Notes under the pieces: model-generated
Database searches by the model: none
What the model was told of the DNA's origin: nothing
The model's input: only the letters and a program-made list of their open reading frames with translations
In this document: in pieces, positions 1-5,988 of the stretch
How the letters are laid out: the number at the start of each line of letters is the position of its first letter
How positions within the stretch are numbered: position 1 is the stretch's first letter
Assembly: GCF_045807065.1 (NCBI RefSeq)
Contig: NZ_JBJMIE010000621.1
Coordinates: 1-15,032, forward strand
Length of the DNA: 15,032 bases
Direction: 5' to 3'
DNA from: Actinophytocola sp045807065
GTDB lineage: Bacteria > Actinomycetota > Actinomycetes > Mycobacteriales > Pseudonocardiaceae
Translations under genes and position numbers: made by a program

Positions 1-31
1 GACGACTCGGTTCGGGGGGGCCGGGTGATCA

Positions 32-51
32 CGAGGTAACGGGGAACCTCG
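32..51. other. Perfect 6-bp inverted repeat near the left edge
   Basis: CGAGGT (32-37) and ACCTCG (46-51) are perfect reverse complements around an 8-nt loop. A second, 5-bp dyad (AACAC 58-62, GTGTT 72-76) follows. With no T-run it is not a convincing terminator. It could close an upstream gene outside the window or act as an operator for the cupin gene. I see no gene in 1-161. Confidence 0.3.
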
Positions 52-161
52 GCCGCGAACACAACTCATGCGTGTTGGCGTGTCGTGGCGGGCCTGATAT
101 CGGCGGACCGTGTCGGGTGTCCTCGGTTCTCGTGATCGTCAGATCGGGAATGGGGGGACCG

Positions 162-731
162 ATGATGAATGGTGTACCGATGCTCGTGTCGATGGACCGT
201 GTCCAGCCGCTGATGTCTCGGCAGGGCCAACCGATGGTGCCGCTGGTGAGCGCCGACATCCTGGGCATGGCCACGACTCTCATCAGCGCTGGTGTAGTGC
301 ACATGCGACGAGGGCACACGGCGCGAGCGCACTGCCACCTCGAGACCGACGTGATCGTGTTGGTGTGGAAGTCCGGCACGGCCGGCGCGCTGACGATGTA
401 CGGCGACCGGCTGGAGCATGAGATCTGGCAGCGGCCAGGTTAGGCGTTGTGGATCCCGCGCGGAGTGCCGCATGCGGCCGTGAATCCCAGTCGGGTCAAG
501 CGGATCGTGGCGTGGGAGTTTCGATCAAGCCCCGTGCTCAGTGCAGACAACCAGCTTCTTGAGGAGCTGGAGCCGATCGTCACTGACCGGCGTGCCGGGC
601 TGGCGGGGAGGCGTGTGCTGTCTCGTCGGTTCTGGAGCTGCGGGACGGGACGCCGTAGGGGCCGTCGTGGTGTCGGCGTCGTGCCGTCCGATATCCGCCG
701 CGTTGGCCTTGAGCGACACGGCATTGTTTGA
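162..731 (+). pseudogene. Cupin-fold protein gene interrupted by a single in-frame TAG
   Basis: Translation from ATG 162 (or 165), behind a GGGGGG run at 152-157, gives a small cupin-barrel protein. Cupin motif 1 is visible as RRGHTARAHCHLETD. Cupin motif 2, G(X)5PXG(X)2H(X)3N, is matched exactly by the residues from G at 438-440 through IPRGVPHAAVN, except that the first X is a TAG stop at 441-443. The same frame continues past the stop through WEFRSSPVLSADNQLLEELEPIV and stays open to 731. The recognisably cupin-like part ends around 620 and the arginine-rich tail is probably read-out into non-coding DNA. One change from CAG (Gln) would create this stop, so a recent nonsense mutation is the simplest reading. 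A TTG codon lies one codon after the TAG (447), so reinitiation is possible but would yield only half a barrel. The metal site, if any, would use the two His of HCH and the His of VPH. Substrate unknown. Confidence 0.75.
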
Positions 732-777
732 CGAAACGGATGTGGTCGGGCATGGTGGCCATATCTGGAGCGGGGGG
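728..777 (+). promoter_or_regulatory. Promoter copy A with conserved downstream element
   Basis: TTGACG (728-733), a 17-nt spacer and CATGGT (751-756) form a sigma70-like promoter about 130 nt upstream of the lipoprotein start at 885. The 26 bases from the -10 onward (751-776) match 21 of 26 bases at 1865-1890, which has the same -35 and the same spacing. See promoter copy B. The rest of 621-884 shows no gene. Confidence 0.6.
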
Positions 778-884
778 CTCTGGACGCGCCACATTCACTG
801 GTATCGCGAAGCCGTGACAACGGTGAGAATCGTGAGACTGAGGTGAAGAATGGTGCTCACGATCGCAGCATTTGGGGGAATGCG

Positions 885-1607
885 ATGCGACACAATTCTG
901 TTCACACTGGACTGTCTACCCGCGTGATCGTAGGCATCTCCGTCGTGGTGATGCTGATGGCGAGCGCATGCACCGATCGGGGGGACGGCGAGTCGCTGGT
1001 GCTGCCGGGCCTGACGTCCGCGACGTCACAGGTTTCGGGAAAGGACGGCAGTCGGTCGACGATGCTCACGGCTGAGCCGAGTTCGCCCGGATCGGATGAG
1101 GACCCGGGATCGAGCGACGGCGCCGACAGTGACACCGGCGGTGACACTGGTGATGGTGAGGGGTCTGGGCCTGGTGGTGCACCGTGGGATCCGTGCCGGA
1201 TCATCACCTGGGACGATCTGCCGGGCGAGCGACCCACCGATGACACGCAAGCAACACCGGAGCCGCAGGCCGCGGATCCTGAGGCCGCCTACACAGCGGC
1301 GTGTCGGTTCCGGGCGAAGACCAACGATGTCGCGGTGCTGTGGGGTCCGTCGAGCAAGGCGACGGTGGCACCGTCAGGGCAGCATGGCGAGGAACAGACG
1401 ACCATCGCCGGCCGCCCGGGGTTGAAGATCGTCGACCTGTCCGAAGGGTTGACCCTGATCTGTATGGCCAAGGTGGACCTGGGCAACGGACGCGGTGTCG
1501 CGGGCGTGGGCGCGTTCGCGCGGTCGAAGGAGCAGACGACACCGGACAAGCATCCCTGTGCGGTCGCGTTGCGCCTGGCCGCCGAGATCGTGAAACGAAC
1601 GGTATAA
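885..1607 (+). CDS. DUF3558-like lipoprotein (single four-Cys module)
   Basis: Predicted 240-aa lipoprotein attached to the outer face of the cytoplasmic membrane. Start ATG 885 is chosen because GGGGGA (874-879) sits 5 nt upstream and the signal peptide then begins directly. The longer reading from 843 adds 14 residues without an evident ribosome site. Residues 1-28 are a signal peptide (basic start, hydrophobic 14-26) ending in a lipobox-like ASAC with lipidated C29. Residues 30-98 are a flexible acidic linker rich in Gly, Ser and Asp. The globular part (about 99-240) starts with PWDPC (C104), followed by C140, C193 and C225, with an IAGRPGL segment before the third Cys. This layout is that of DUF3558 lipoproteins common in mycobacteria and Pseudonocardiales, whose function is unknown. 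It is clearly paralogous to the protein at 5039 (DPC..[IV]TWDD[LF]P, then AY..AC). It stands alone behind promoter copy A, with a 470-nt gap downstream. Confidence 0.85.
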   Translation: MRHNSVHTGLSTRVIVGISVVVMLMASACTDRGDGESLVLPGLTSATSQVSGKDGSRSTMLTAEPSSPGSDEDPGSSDGADSDTGGDTGDGEGSGPGGAPWDPCRIITWDDLPGERPTDDTQATPEPQAADPEAAYTAACRFRAKTNDVAVLWGPSSKATVAPSGQHGEEQTTIAGRPGLKIVDLSEGLTLICMAKVDLGNGRGVAGVGAFARSKEQTTPDKHPCAVALRLAAEIVKRTV

Positions 1608-1744
1608 GCACCAACTTGTCTGGCACATGGCGATGTTCGTCAGGTGGACGCCGCCGACACGAGCACGCTGATTCGGAGGTAACGGATCATGCACATCCAC
1701 CGCCTACTACCGAACGTGGTCGCCCTGTGCCGACACACGATCTT

Positions 1745-1773
1745 GCAGAATTGTTGTGATACAACGATTCTGC
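1745..1773. promoter_or_regulatory. 29-bp near-perfect palindrome, candidate operator
   Basis: GCAGAATTGTTGT (1745-1757) and ACAACGATTCTGC (1761-1773) are reverse complements at 12 of 13 positions around a GAT centre. It is an AT-rich island in GC-rich surroundings, about 70 bp upstream of the -35 of promoter copy B. The core reads TTGTGATACAA, the size and symmetry expected for a dimeric repressor of TetR or GntR type. No regulator gene is adjacent, so the binding protein is unknown. There is no T-run, so a terminator role for the gene ending at 1607 is less likely. Confidence 0.5.
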
Positions 1774-1841
1774 TGTCGACTCCCGTGTGTGTTGTCGTTG
1801 GGTCGGGCGTCGGTGGGCCGGTTTCTGATCACAGAGGGTGG

Positions 1842-1890
1842 TTGACGTTGGGTGGGTGTTCGGGCATTGTGGAGATGTCTGGAGTGGGGG
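1842..1890 (+). promoter_or_regulatory. Promoter copy B with conserved downstream element
   Basis: TTGACG (1842-1847), a 17-nt spacer ending TCGGG, and CATTGT (1865-1870). It has the same -35, spacing and downstream sequence (GTGG..AT.TCTGGAG.GGGGG) as promoter copy A at 728-777. It would drive the 89-aa secreted protein at 2081 with a leader of about 200 nt. Confidence 0.6.
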
Positions 1891-2080
1891 CTTCAGACAC
1901 CCCGGCATCACGCCGGGCCCGCACGCAGGCTTGGGGGAGCCATCGTGCCTCTACGAGGTATCTCATCGCTGATCAGTCGACCACGAGTCGACGCGTCATC
2001 GAGTTGATCGATGGTCCCTTTTCGGCTGGTAGCCCCGGTGTCGGGGTGTGCGGCGCAGATCGAGAACAATCGGGGGAATC
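1877..2080 (+). other. Long structured 5' leader of the 89-aa secreted protein gene
   Basis: Just after promoter copy B, GTCTGGAG (1877-1884) pairs with CTTCAGAC (1891-1898) over 8 bp with one G-U pair. CCCGGC (1901-1906) then pairs with GCCGGG (1912-1917). Further on, two GTCGAC palindromes (1976-1981, 1987-1992) and CATCGA/TCGATG (1997-2013) could form more stems. The leader ends in the ribosome site CGGGGGAA (2071-2078). Tandem hairpins at the 5' end suggest mRNA stabilisation or a cis-acting RNA control. I cannot match it to a known riboswitch class. Confidence 0.35.
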
Positions 2081-2350
2081 ATGAATCAACGGATCACAGC
2101 AGGGGTAGTCGCAGCACTGGCGATGGTCGCCGGCCTCGCGGCCGTGTCCACGACGGCAGCTGGTGTCGCCGTCGCCGACGACGGGCGCAGCGGCCAGCAG
2201 AGCGACAACCGAGAATGGTCCAGTGAGGACGCGTCAATCTTCACGGTCAACTACGGCATCAACAGCAACGACAGCCGCGAATTCGGTCGCGACTTCAGCC
2301 GTGAGTTCCTGGCACGAGACCAGGCTGCTCGGGACGCCCGCGACCAGTAG
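2081..2350 (+). CDS. Small secreted protein, 89 aa, unknown function
   Basis: Start ATG 2081 is preceded by GGGGGAA at 2072-2078. Residues 1-32 are a classical Sec signal peptide (MNQR start, hydrophobic Ala/Val-rich stretch, likely cleavage after AVA at 32). The mature part is about 57 residues, highly charged and Cys-free, with a Ser/Asn/Asp-rich first half and a helical-looking tail rich in Arg, Asp, Phe and Ala (SREFGRDFSREFLARDQAARD). It has no lipobox and no anchor, so it is probably released or bound to the wall. I do not recognise a family. It has its own promoter (copy B), which it shares in sequence with the lipoprotein gene at 885, so the two may be co-regulated. A weak hairpin follows 5 nt after the stop. 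Confidence 0.7.
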   Translation: MNQRITAGVVAALAMVAGLAAVSTTAAGVAVADDGRSGQQSDNREWSSEDASIFTVNYGINSNDSREFGRDFSREFLARDQAARDARDQ

Positions 2351-2354
2351 GGGC

Positions 2355-2372
2355 TCCGGTCAGGTAGCCGGA
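2355..2372 (+). terminator. Weak hairpin after the small secreted protein gene
   Basis: TCCGG (2355-2359) and CCGGA (2368-2372) form a 5-bp stem with an 8-nt loop, starting 5 nt after the stop codon at 2348-2350. There is no T-run. It is placed like a terminator but is short. Confidence 0.25.
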
Positions 2373-2803
2373 TCGTCGACCGCACTCATCGCGTAGCGCG
2401 GCCGCTCCGGCAACACACGTCCGCCACATCTGACTACCAGCTCCCGGTCGGTGTGTGGCGGCAAACAGCGGTGGCAGGTCACCAATCCTGAGTATCCGTC
2501 GACGACTGTCTGGCCGCGCGGCAGGGTCTGGCAACGCCCCGCCCCGGTAACCCAGTCCCATCCGCCGCACCGATCTCACGCGACGCACGCTCCGGTCGAG
2601 ATCGCCAGCCAGCGAGACGAAAGCTCGGAAGCGGTCATCCGCACGGGTGGCCTGCCATCGCGCTCCGCAACGATCTATCCGTCCCTATCAGACGAAGACC
2701 AGGTGGTCGGCGGCGCCACAAAGGTGCCGCCTCGATCACCCGCGCCATCCGGCAGGTCCTCGTGCACGCACACTTTGTCCGAGCCAGTATTCGGGGGGAT
2801 TCC
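2373..2803. other. Intergenic region of about 430 bp, no supported gene
   Basis: Open frames cross this stretch on both strands, but none has a ribosome site, a recognisable domain or an independent boundary, so I treat it as non-coding. Its one clear structure is the hairpin at 2702-2740. The ribosome site for the next gene (GGGGGGA, 2793-2799) lies at its right end. I see no convincing promoter in it. Confidence 0.5.
2702..2740 (+). other. Strong hairpin about 60 nt upstream of the 2804 start codon
   Basis: GGCGGCGCC (2709-2717) pairs with GGTGCCGCC (2723-2731) at 8 of 9 positions, or 9 with a G-U pair, around ACAAA. The stem is extended by GGTGGTC (2702-2708) against GATCACC (2734-2740), separated by a 2-nt bulge, giving about 16 bp. 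No T-run follows. It may be an attenuator, a processing or stability element, or a factor-independent stop before the next operon. Confidence 0.45.
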
Positions 2804-3676
2804 ATGGCTCACAGCACCACCAGCCGCCACGTCGTGCACCGGCTACTCATCGCCACCATGCTCGGCGCACTCGCGGTGGCCGGCGCCACACAACTTGCCC
2901 ACACCACATCCACCACTCCACCACCGACTGCCGCTCCGGCCGAAGCGGGCCGGTCCACATCAGATCTCACATCACCACCAGGGGCATACACCGCGGACAC
3001 AGCTATCGTCGGAGCTGCCGGTTCGAGCTTCTACGCCGGTACGTCTGCACGGGCTGAGGGCATCACGATCACCGGCGCCAACCGGCTGGACGCCCGCCCG
3101 ACAGTCTCCGCGACATCCGGCACACGCCTGGCCAGCGAACCCACCGTGCAGGCTCCCGGCGACCTGGTCACCGCCACCGGCATCACGGTGGCCGCGGCCG
3201 TGACCAACGGCCACAGCAGCGCGCACGCCTTCATCCGCAACGCCCGGTACGGCCACCACGACCTCGGTCCCCTCTCCGTCCACTGCCGCGACGGCGTCCC
3301 CGAAGCCCAGCGCACGGAGACCGTCCAGCTCACCCGCAACATCCAGGTCCAGTACGGACAGGCCCACGGCAACCGCATCACCGGAGCAAGCGTGATCGTC
3401 CTAGGCCAAGGGGATCGGGTGATCCGCGTTGTCACGGTCGCCACCGTCACCTGCGCCACGGCCTCCACCACGGACAAGGCACCGATCCCGCGCCCGTCAC
3501 CGCAGACATCAGTTCCCGACACGCCACGGCCGGCATCGACAACCGCGGCACCATCACGCCAGGCTCGCCACGCGACCGCACCTACCAGCCCTAGCGCGCC
3601 GGAGCGGGGACTACTACTGCGTGACCTGGCACGACTGTTGTCACTCGGCCACCGACCCTCAACGGAATGGCGGTGA
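2804..3676 (+). CDS. Secreted protein of 290 aa with a beta-rich domain, unknown function
   Basis: Start ATG 2804 is preferred over 2762 because GGGGGGA lies at 2793-2799 and the signal peptide then starts properly. Residues 1-31 are a Sec signal (basic start with HRL, hydrophobic LLIATMLGALAVAGA). A Thr/Pro/Ala-rich linker (33-62) follows. A domain at about 85-219 alternates short hydrophobic strands with glycine turns and has two cysteines (C161, C217), probably disulfide-bonded. Residues 220-268 are a second Pro/Thr/Ser-rich linker, and the C-terminus is short and basic. Segments such as SSAHAFIRNARYG and the strand pattern before C217 faintly recall the actinobacterial choice-of-anchor P family. 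This is only a resemblance. There is no sorting motif or lipobox. It is the first gene of a run to 7251 and its last 10 nt overlap the next gene, suggesting coupled translation. Confidence 0.7.
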   Translation: MAHSTTSRHVVHRLLIATMLGALAVAGATQLAHTTSTTPPPTAAPAEAGRSTSDLTSPPGAYTADTAIVGAAGSSFYAGTSARAEGITITGANRLDARPTVSATSGTRLASEPTVQAPGDLVTATGITVAAAVTNGHSSAHAFIRNARYGHHDLGPLSVHCRDGVPEAQRTETVQLTRNIQVQYGQAHGNRITGASVIVLGQGDRVIRVVTVATVTCATASTTDKAPIPRPSPQTSVPDTPRPASTTAAPSRQARHATAPTSPSAPERGLLLRDLARLLSLGHRPSTEWR

Positions 3677-4926
3677 CCGACACCATGCGACACACACGAA
3701 CCACCACCGCACACGCACACCCGATCCAGCCTCGGCCCGCGACAGCCACATTTCGTTTCCGCGTGACCCAGCGCAGGATCCTGATCTCCGCGGTCGCGCT
3801 GAGCGCGCTGCTGCTCGCGTCCTGTACAGCCGATCCGCAGGCCCGCCCGTCCGGCGACGCGGACCACCGGGGCACGAGTGCCACCACTACCACGGTGCCA
3901 GTGCCGTACATGCCCGGCAGCGAGGCCGACGCTGAGGCGTATCGCGCGTTGCGCCGGCTCGATCCGTGCGCGCTGCTGCATCCGGAGGCAGGGGCCAGCG
4001 CGGTGGGCGGCACCGCTGACCAGCTGGTGCCCGGCCCAGACCCGGCCGAGTGCACCCTCGACGTGCTCCCCGAAGGCGCCAAGTCCAGCGTGGACGCCTG
4101 GACCGTGACCGCTGAAGTGGGCGTGTCGTTCGACGACAGCGACATCGAACTCGGTGGCGTGAAACCGCAGCCCATTCCCGGCGCACCCAACAACAGCTTC
4201 TACCAAGAAGAGAGCTACAGCGGCTCGGACTGCACCATCGTGCGGCCCCTCGACAATCAGTACGGCGACGGGTACGCCATCGAACTCGAGGTCCAGGCAC
4301 CCATCCTCGCCGAGACGCCGTCACAACCACCGTGCGATGTCGCTATCCGCTACCTGCAGAGCACCGCGGACCGCTGGCTCCAGCCCGCGACCCGGTCCGA
4401 CAAGCTCACCGAGCCGCGGCTGCCACTCGCCGAGCAGGACCCCTGCGCGGCCACCACCGCCATCGGCGACGCGCTTGGAAAGGAAGTGCGGGCGACACCG
4501 GAGGCCCTCTACACCTGCCAGATCGTCATCACCGGACCAGCCGGCGACACGACTGACCATCCCGGTGACACGGCGCCGTCAGCGGGTCGCGCGCCCTCCG
4601 ACACCGCGCCCACCAAACCGACGAGACCGACACCGGGCGATCCGGCGACCGCGGAGGAGGGCGTGGAAGTCCGATTCACCATCACCGGCGACCCGGCTTC
4701 CCGAGAGCCCAGCAATGGTGTCGAGCCGGTCACCATCGCAGGACACGTCGGAAGCCTCGATCGCAGCCTCACCGACAAGTGTGTCGTCCAGATCGCCGCT
4801 ACCGACACGGTCACGGTGGACACCCGAGACGGTGAGAGCGTCCAGGTCATCGGCGTCATGGCACCCAGCTGTGAGACAGCGCAGCAACTCGCCGCCACCG
4901 TCCTGGACACCGTGACCGACCGTTAA
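3667..4926 (+). CDS. Lipoprotein with two tandem DUF3558-like four-Cys modules
   Basis: 419-aa predicted lipoprotein. ATG 3667 overlaps the upstream stop (TGA 3674-3676) by 10 nt, so translation is probably coupled. ATG 3685 is an alternative start. An unusually long 35-residue cytoplasmic N-tail precedes the hydrophobic core and the lipobox LASC (C53). A Thr-rich linker follows to about residue 80. Module 1 (about 95-240) has C101 in DPC, then C129, C189 and C223. Module 2 (about 255-419) repeats the order with C260 in DPC, C284, C372 and C402. Module 2 carries a disordered Pro/Thr/Asp insert at 291-330. The repeated DPC...C...C...C pattern and the terminal helix fit DUF3558-like folds (function unknown), here duplicated. 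The two halves are well diverged, so the assignment rests on pattern rather than close identity. A 112-nt gap with a hairpin separates it from the next gene. Confidence 0.75.
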   Translation: MAVTDTMRHTRTTTAHAHPIQPRPATATFRFRVTQRRILISAVALSALLLASCTADPQARPSGDADHRGTSATTTTVPVPYMPGSEADAEAYRALRRLDPCALLHPEAGASAVGGTADQLVPGPDPAECTLDVLPEGAKSSVDAWTVTAEVGVSFDDSDIELGGVKPQPIPGAPNNSFYQEESYSGSDCTIVRPLDNQYGDGYAIELEVQAPILAETPSQPPCDVAIRYLQSTADRWLQPATRSDKLTEPRLPLAEQDPCAATTAIGDALGKEVRATPEALYTCQIVITGPAGDTTDHPGDTAPSAGRAPSDTAPTKPTRPTPGDPATAEEGVEVRFTITGDPASREPSNGVEPVTIAGHVGSLDRSLTDKCVVQIAATDTVTVDTRDGESVQVIGVMAPSCETAQQLAATVLDTVTDR

Positions 4927-4942
4927 CTCCAGCCACCAGAAC

Positions 4943-4981
4943 GGCGCGGCCGTCGCGGCACAACCACAACAGCGCCGCGCC
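4943..4981 (+). terminator. Hairpin between two lipoprotein genes
   Basis: GGCGCGGC (4943-4950) and GCCGCGCC (4974-4981) are perfect 8-bp reverse complements around a 23-nt loop, 17 nt after the stop at 4924-4926. No T-run follows. It may be an intra-operon attenuator or RNA-processing site, or a terminator that would give the gene at 5039 its own promoter. Confidence 0.4.
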
Positions 4982-5038
4982 CTTGCACGCCATCTCGCAG
5001 CCCGAAGCACCGTTCCCAGACAGCACAGGAGTATCACC

Positions 5039-5941
5039 ATGGCCACACCATCGCTCAGCGACCCGCCCGACCATCCACACGGTGCACGCCGCACCAGGCA
5101 ACGCACCGCCCCGGCACCCGGCACCAGACGCCCGCCGAAGATTACGGCCCGCAGCAGGCGACCAATCGTCAGGATCGGCACGGTTCTGGGCACACTCGCG
5201 ATGCTCGTCGCGCTCGCAGCCTGCTCAGGCGAGACAACAACAACCCTGCGGAAAGGACCCGGCGCGTCCACGCTCTTCGACACTCCCCGCACCCCGGGCG
5301 ATGCACCATCCCCTTCGGCGCGCTCCGGCCGCGAGGATCCCCAACCTAACCCATCGGACAGCGCGGGTTCTGCGGCGCCAACCTCGCCATCCGAGAGGTC
5401 CACATCGGACCCAGGTGGGAAGCCGAGCGCGAAACCGAAGGCGATTCGGTTGGGACAACTGCATCCACCGCCAGACCAGAACGCGGTCGGCGCCCCATAC
5501 GACCCCTGCACCGTGGTCACCTGGGATGATTTCCCCACAGACGTGCGTCCCCGAGCTCCCAAACCGCGCAAGCCATCCCCACGCGCACCCGAAGCAGACA
5601 GCGCCTACGACATAGCCTGCTCATGGCAGGCCAACGGGCCCATCACCATCAAGACCGACGGCACCTCCAGCGGATCCGGCATGTTCAGCGCCTGGATCGT
5701 CTGGGGCAAGACCGGGGAGATGAACCCCAATCCTCCCAACTCGACCCCGGCCACGTTCGGGCCGGCGCGGGGATCACTCGTGCCCAACACGAGTTCGCAA
5801 GGAGCCCCGATGTGCACTGGATTCGCCGCACTCACCAACGGCATTGCCGGGGTGTCCATCTTGAACAGCAAAGCACCGCAAGTAGACACCTGTGGACTCG
5901 TCACAGACCTGCTGACCCGCATCGCCTCCAAACACAAGTAA
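5039..5941 (+). CDS. DUF3558-like lipoprotein (single four-Cys module)
   Basis: 300-aa predicted lipoprotein. ATG 5039 follows AGGAG at 5027-5031 with 7-nt spacing, the most conventional ribosome site in the cluster. The N-terminus carries a 42-residue basic, Pro/Arg-rich cytoplasmic tail before the hydrophobic segment (about 43-60) and lipobox LAAC (C62). Residues 63-150 are a low-complexity Ser/Pro/Gly linker. The module begins at PYDPC (C157), then TWDDFP, and continues with C194, C259 and C285, ending in a short amphipathic helix. It is paralogous to the 885-1607 product: both have DPC, a TWDD[LF]P motif, a proline-rich insertion, and AY..AC at the second Cys. The biochemical role of DUF3558 lipoproteins is unknown, and they act outside the membrane. 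A gap of only 47 nt separates it from the next gene, consistent with one transcript. Confidence 0.85.
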   Translation: MATPSLSDPPDHPHGARRTRQRTAPAPGTRRPPKITARSRRPIVRIGTVLGTLAMLVALAACSGETTTTLRKGPGASTLFDTPRTPGDAPSPSARSGREDPQPNPSDSAGSAAPTSPSERSTSDPGGKPSAKPKAIRLGQLHPPPDQNAVGAPYDPCTVVTWDDFPTDVRPRAPKPRKPSPRAPEADSAYDIACSWQANGPITIKTDGTSSGSGMFSAWIVWGKTGEMNPNPPNSTPATFGPARGSLVPNTSSQGAPMCTGFAALTNGIAGVSILNSKAPQVDTCGLVTDLLTRIASKHK

Positions 5942-5988
5942 CGCATACCTTCCTGCGTTGCTCATGAACGTCGTCCTTGGGGAGCACG

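Noticed and set aside
1930..1950. GGGGGAGCCA in the leader, reminiscent of a c-di-AMP (ydaO-type) riboswitch block
   Set aside because: The partner block GGGGTGAAT and the remaining conserved parts are not found at suitable distance, so a riboswitch call is not supported.
1689..2084. 131-aa frame with a good-looking ribosome site (GGAGGT at 1676-1681)
   Set aside because: It crosses the palindrome, promoter copy B and the structured leader, overlaps the next start, has no domain or clean signal peptide, and codon use is not gene-like.
2451..3203. 250-aa + strand frame over the gap and the start of the 2804 gene
   Set aside because: It is out of frame with the supported secreted protein, lacks a ribosome site, and is rich in Pro/Arg/His as expected for a shadow frame.
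3031..4206. 391-aa - strand frame opposite the secreted protein and lipoprotein genes
   Set aside because: It is antisense to two genes with signal peptides, a lipobox and ordered cysteines. Long antisense frames are common in high-GC DNA.
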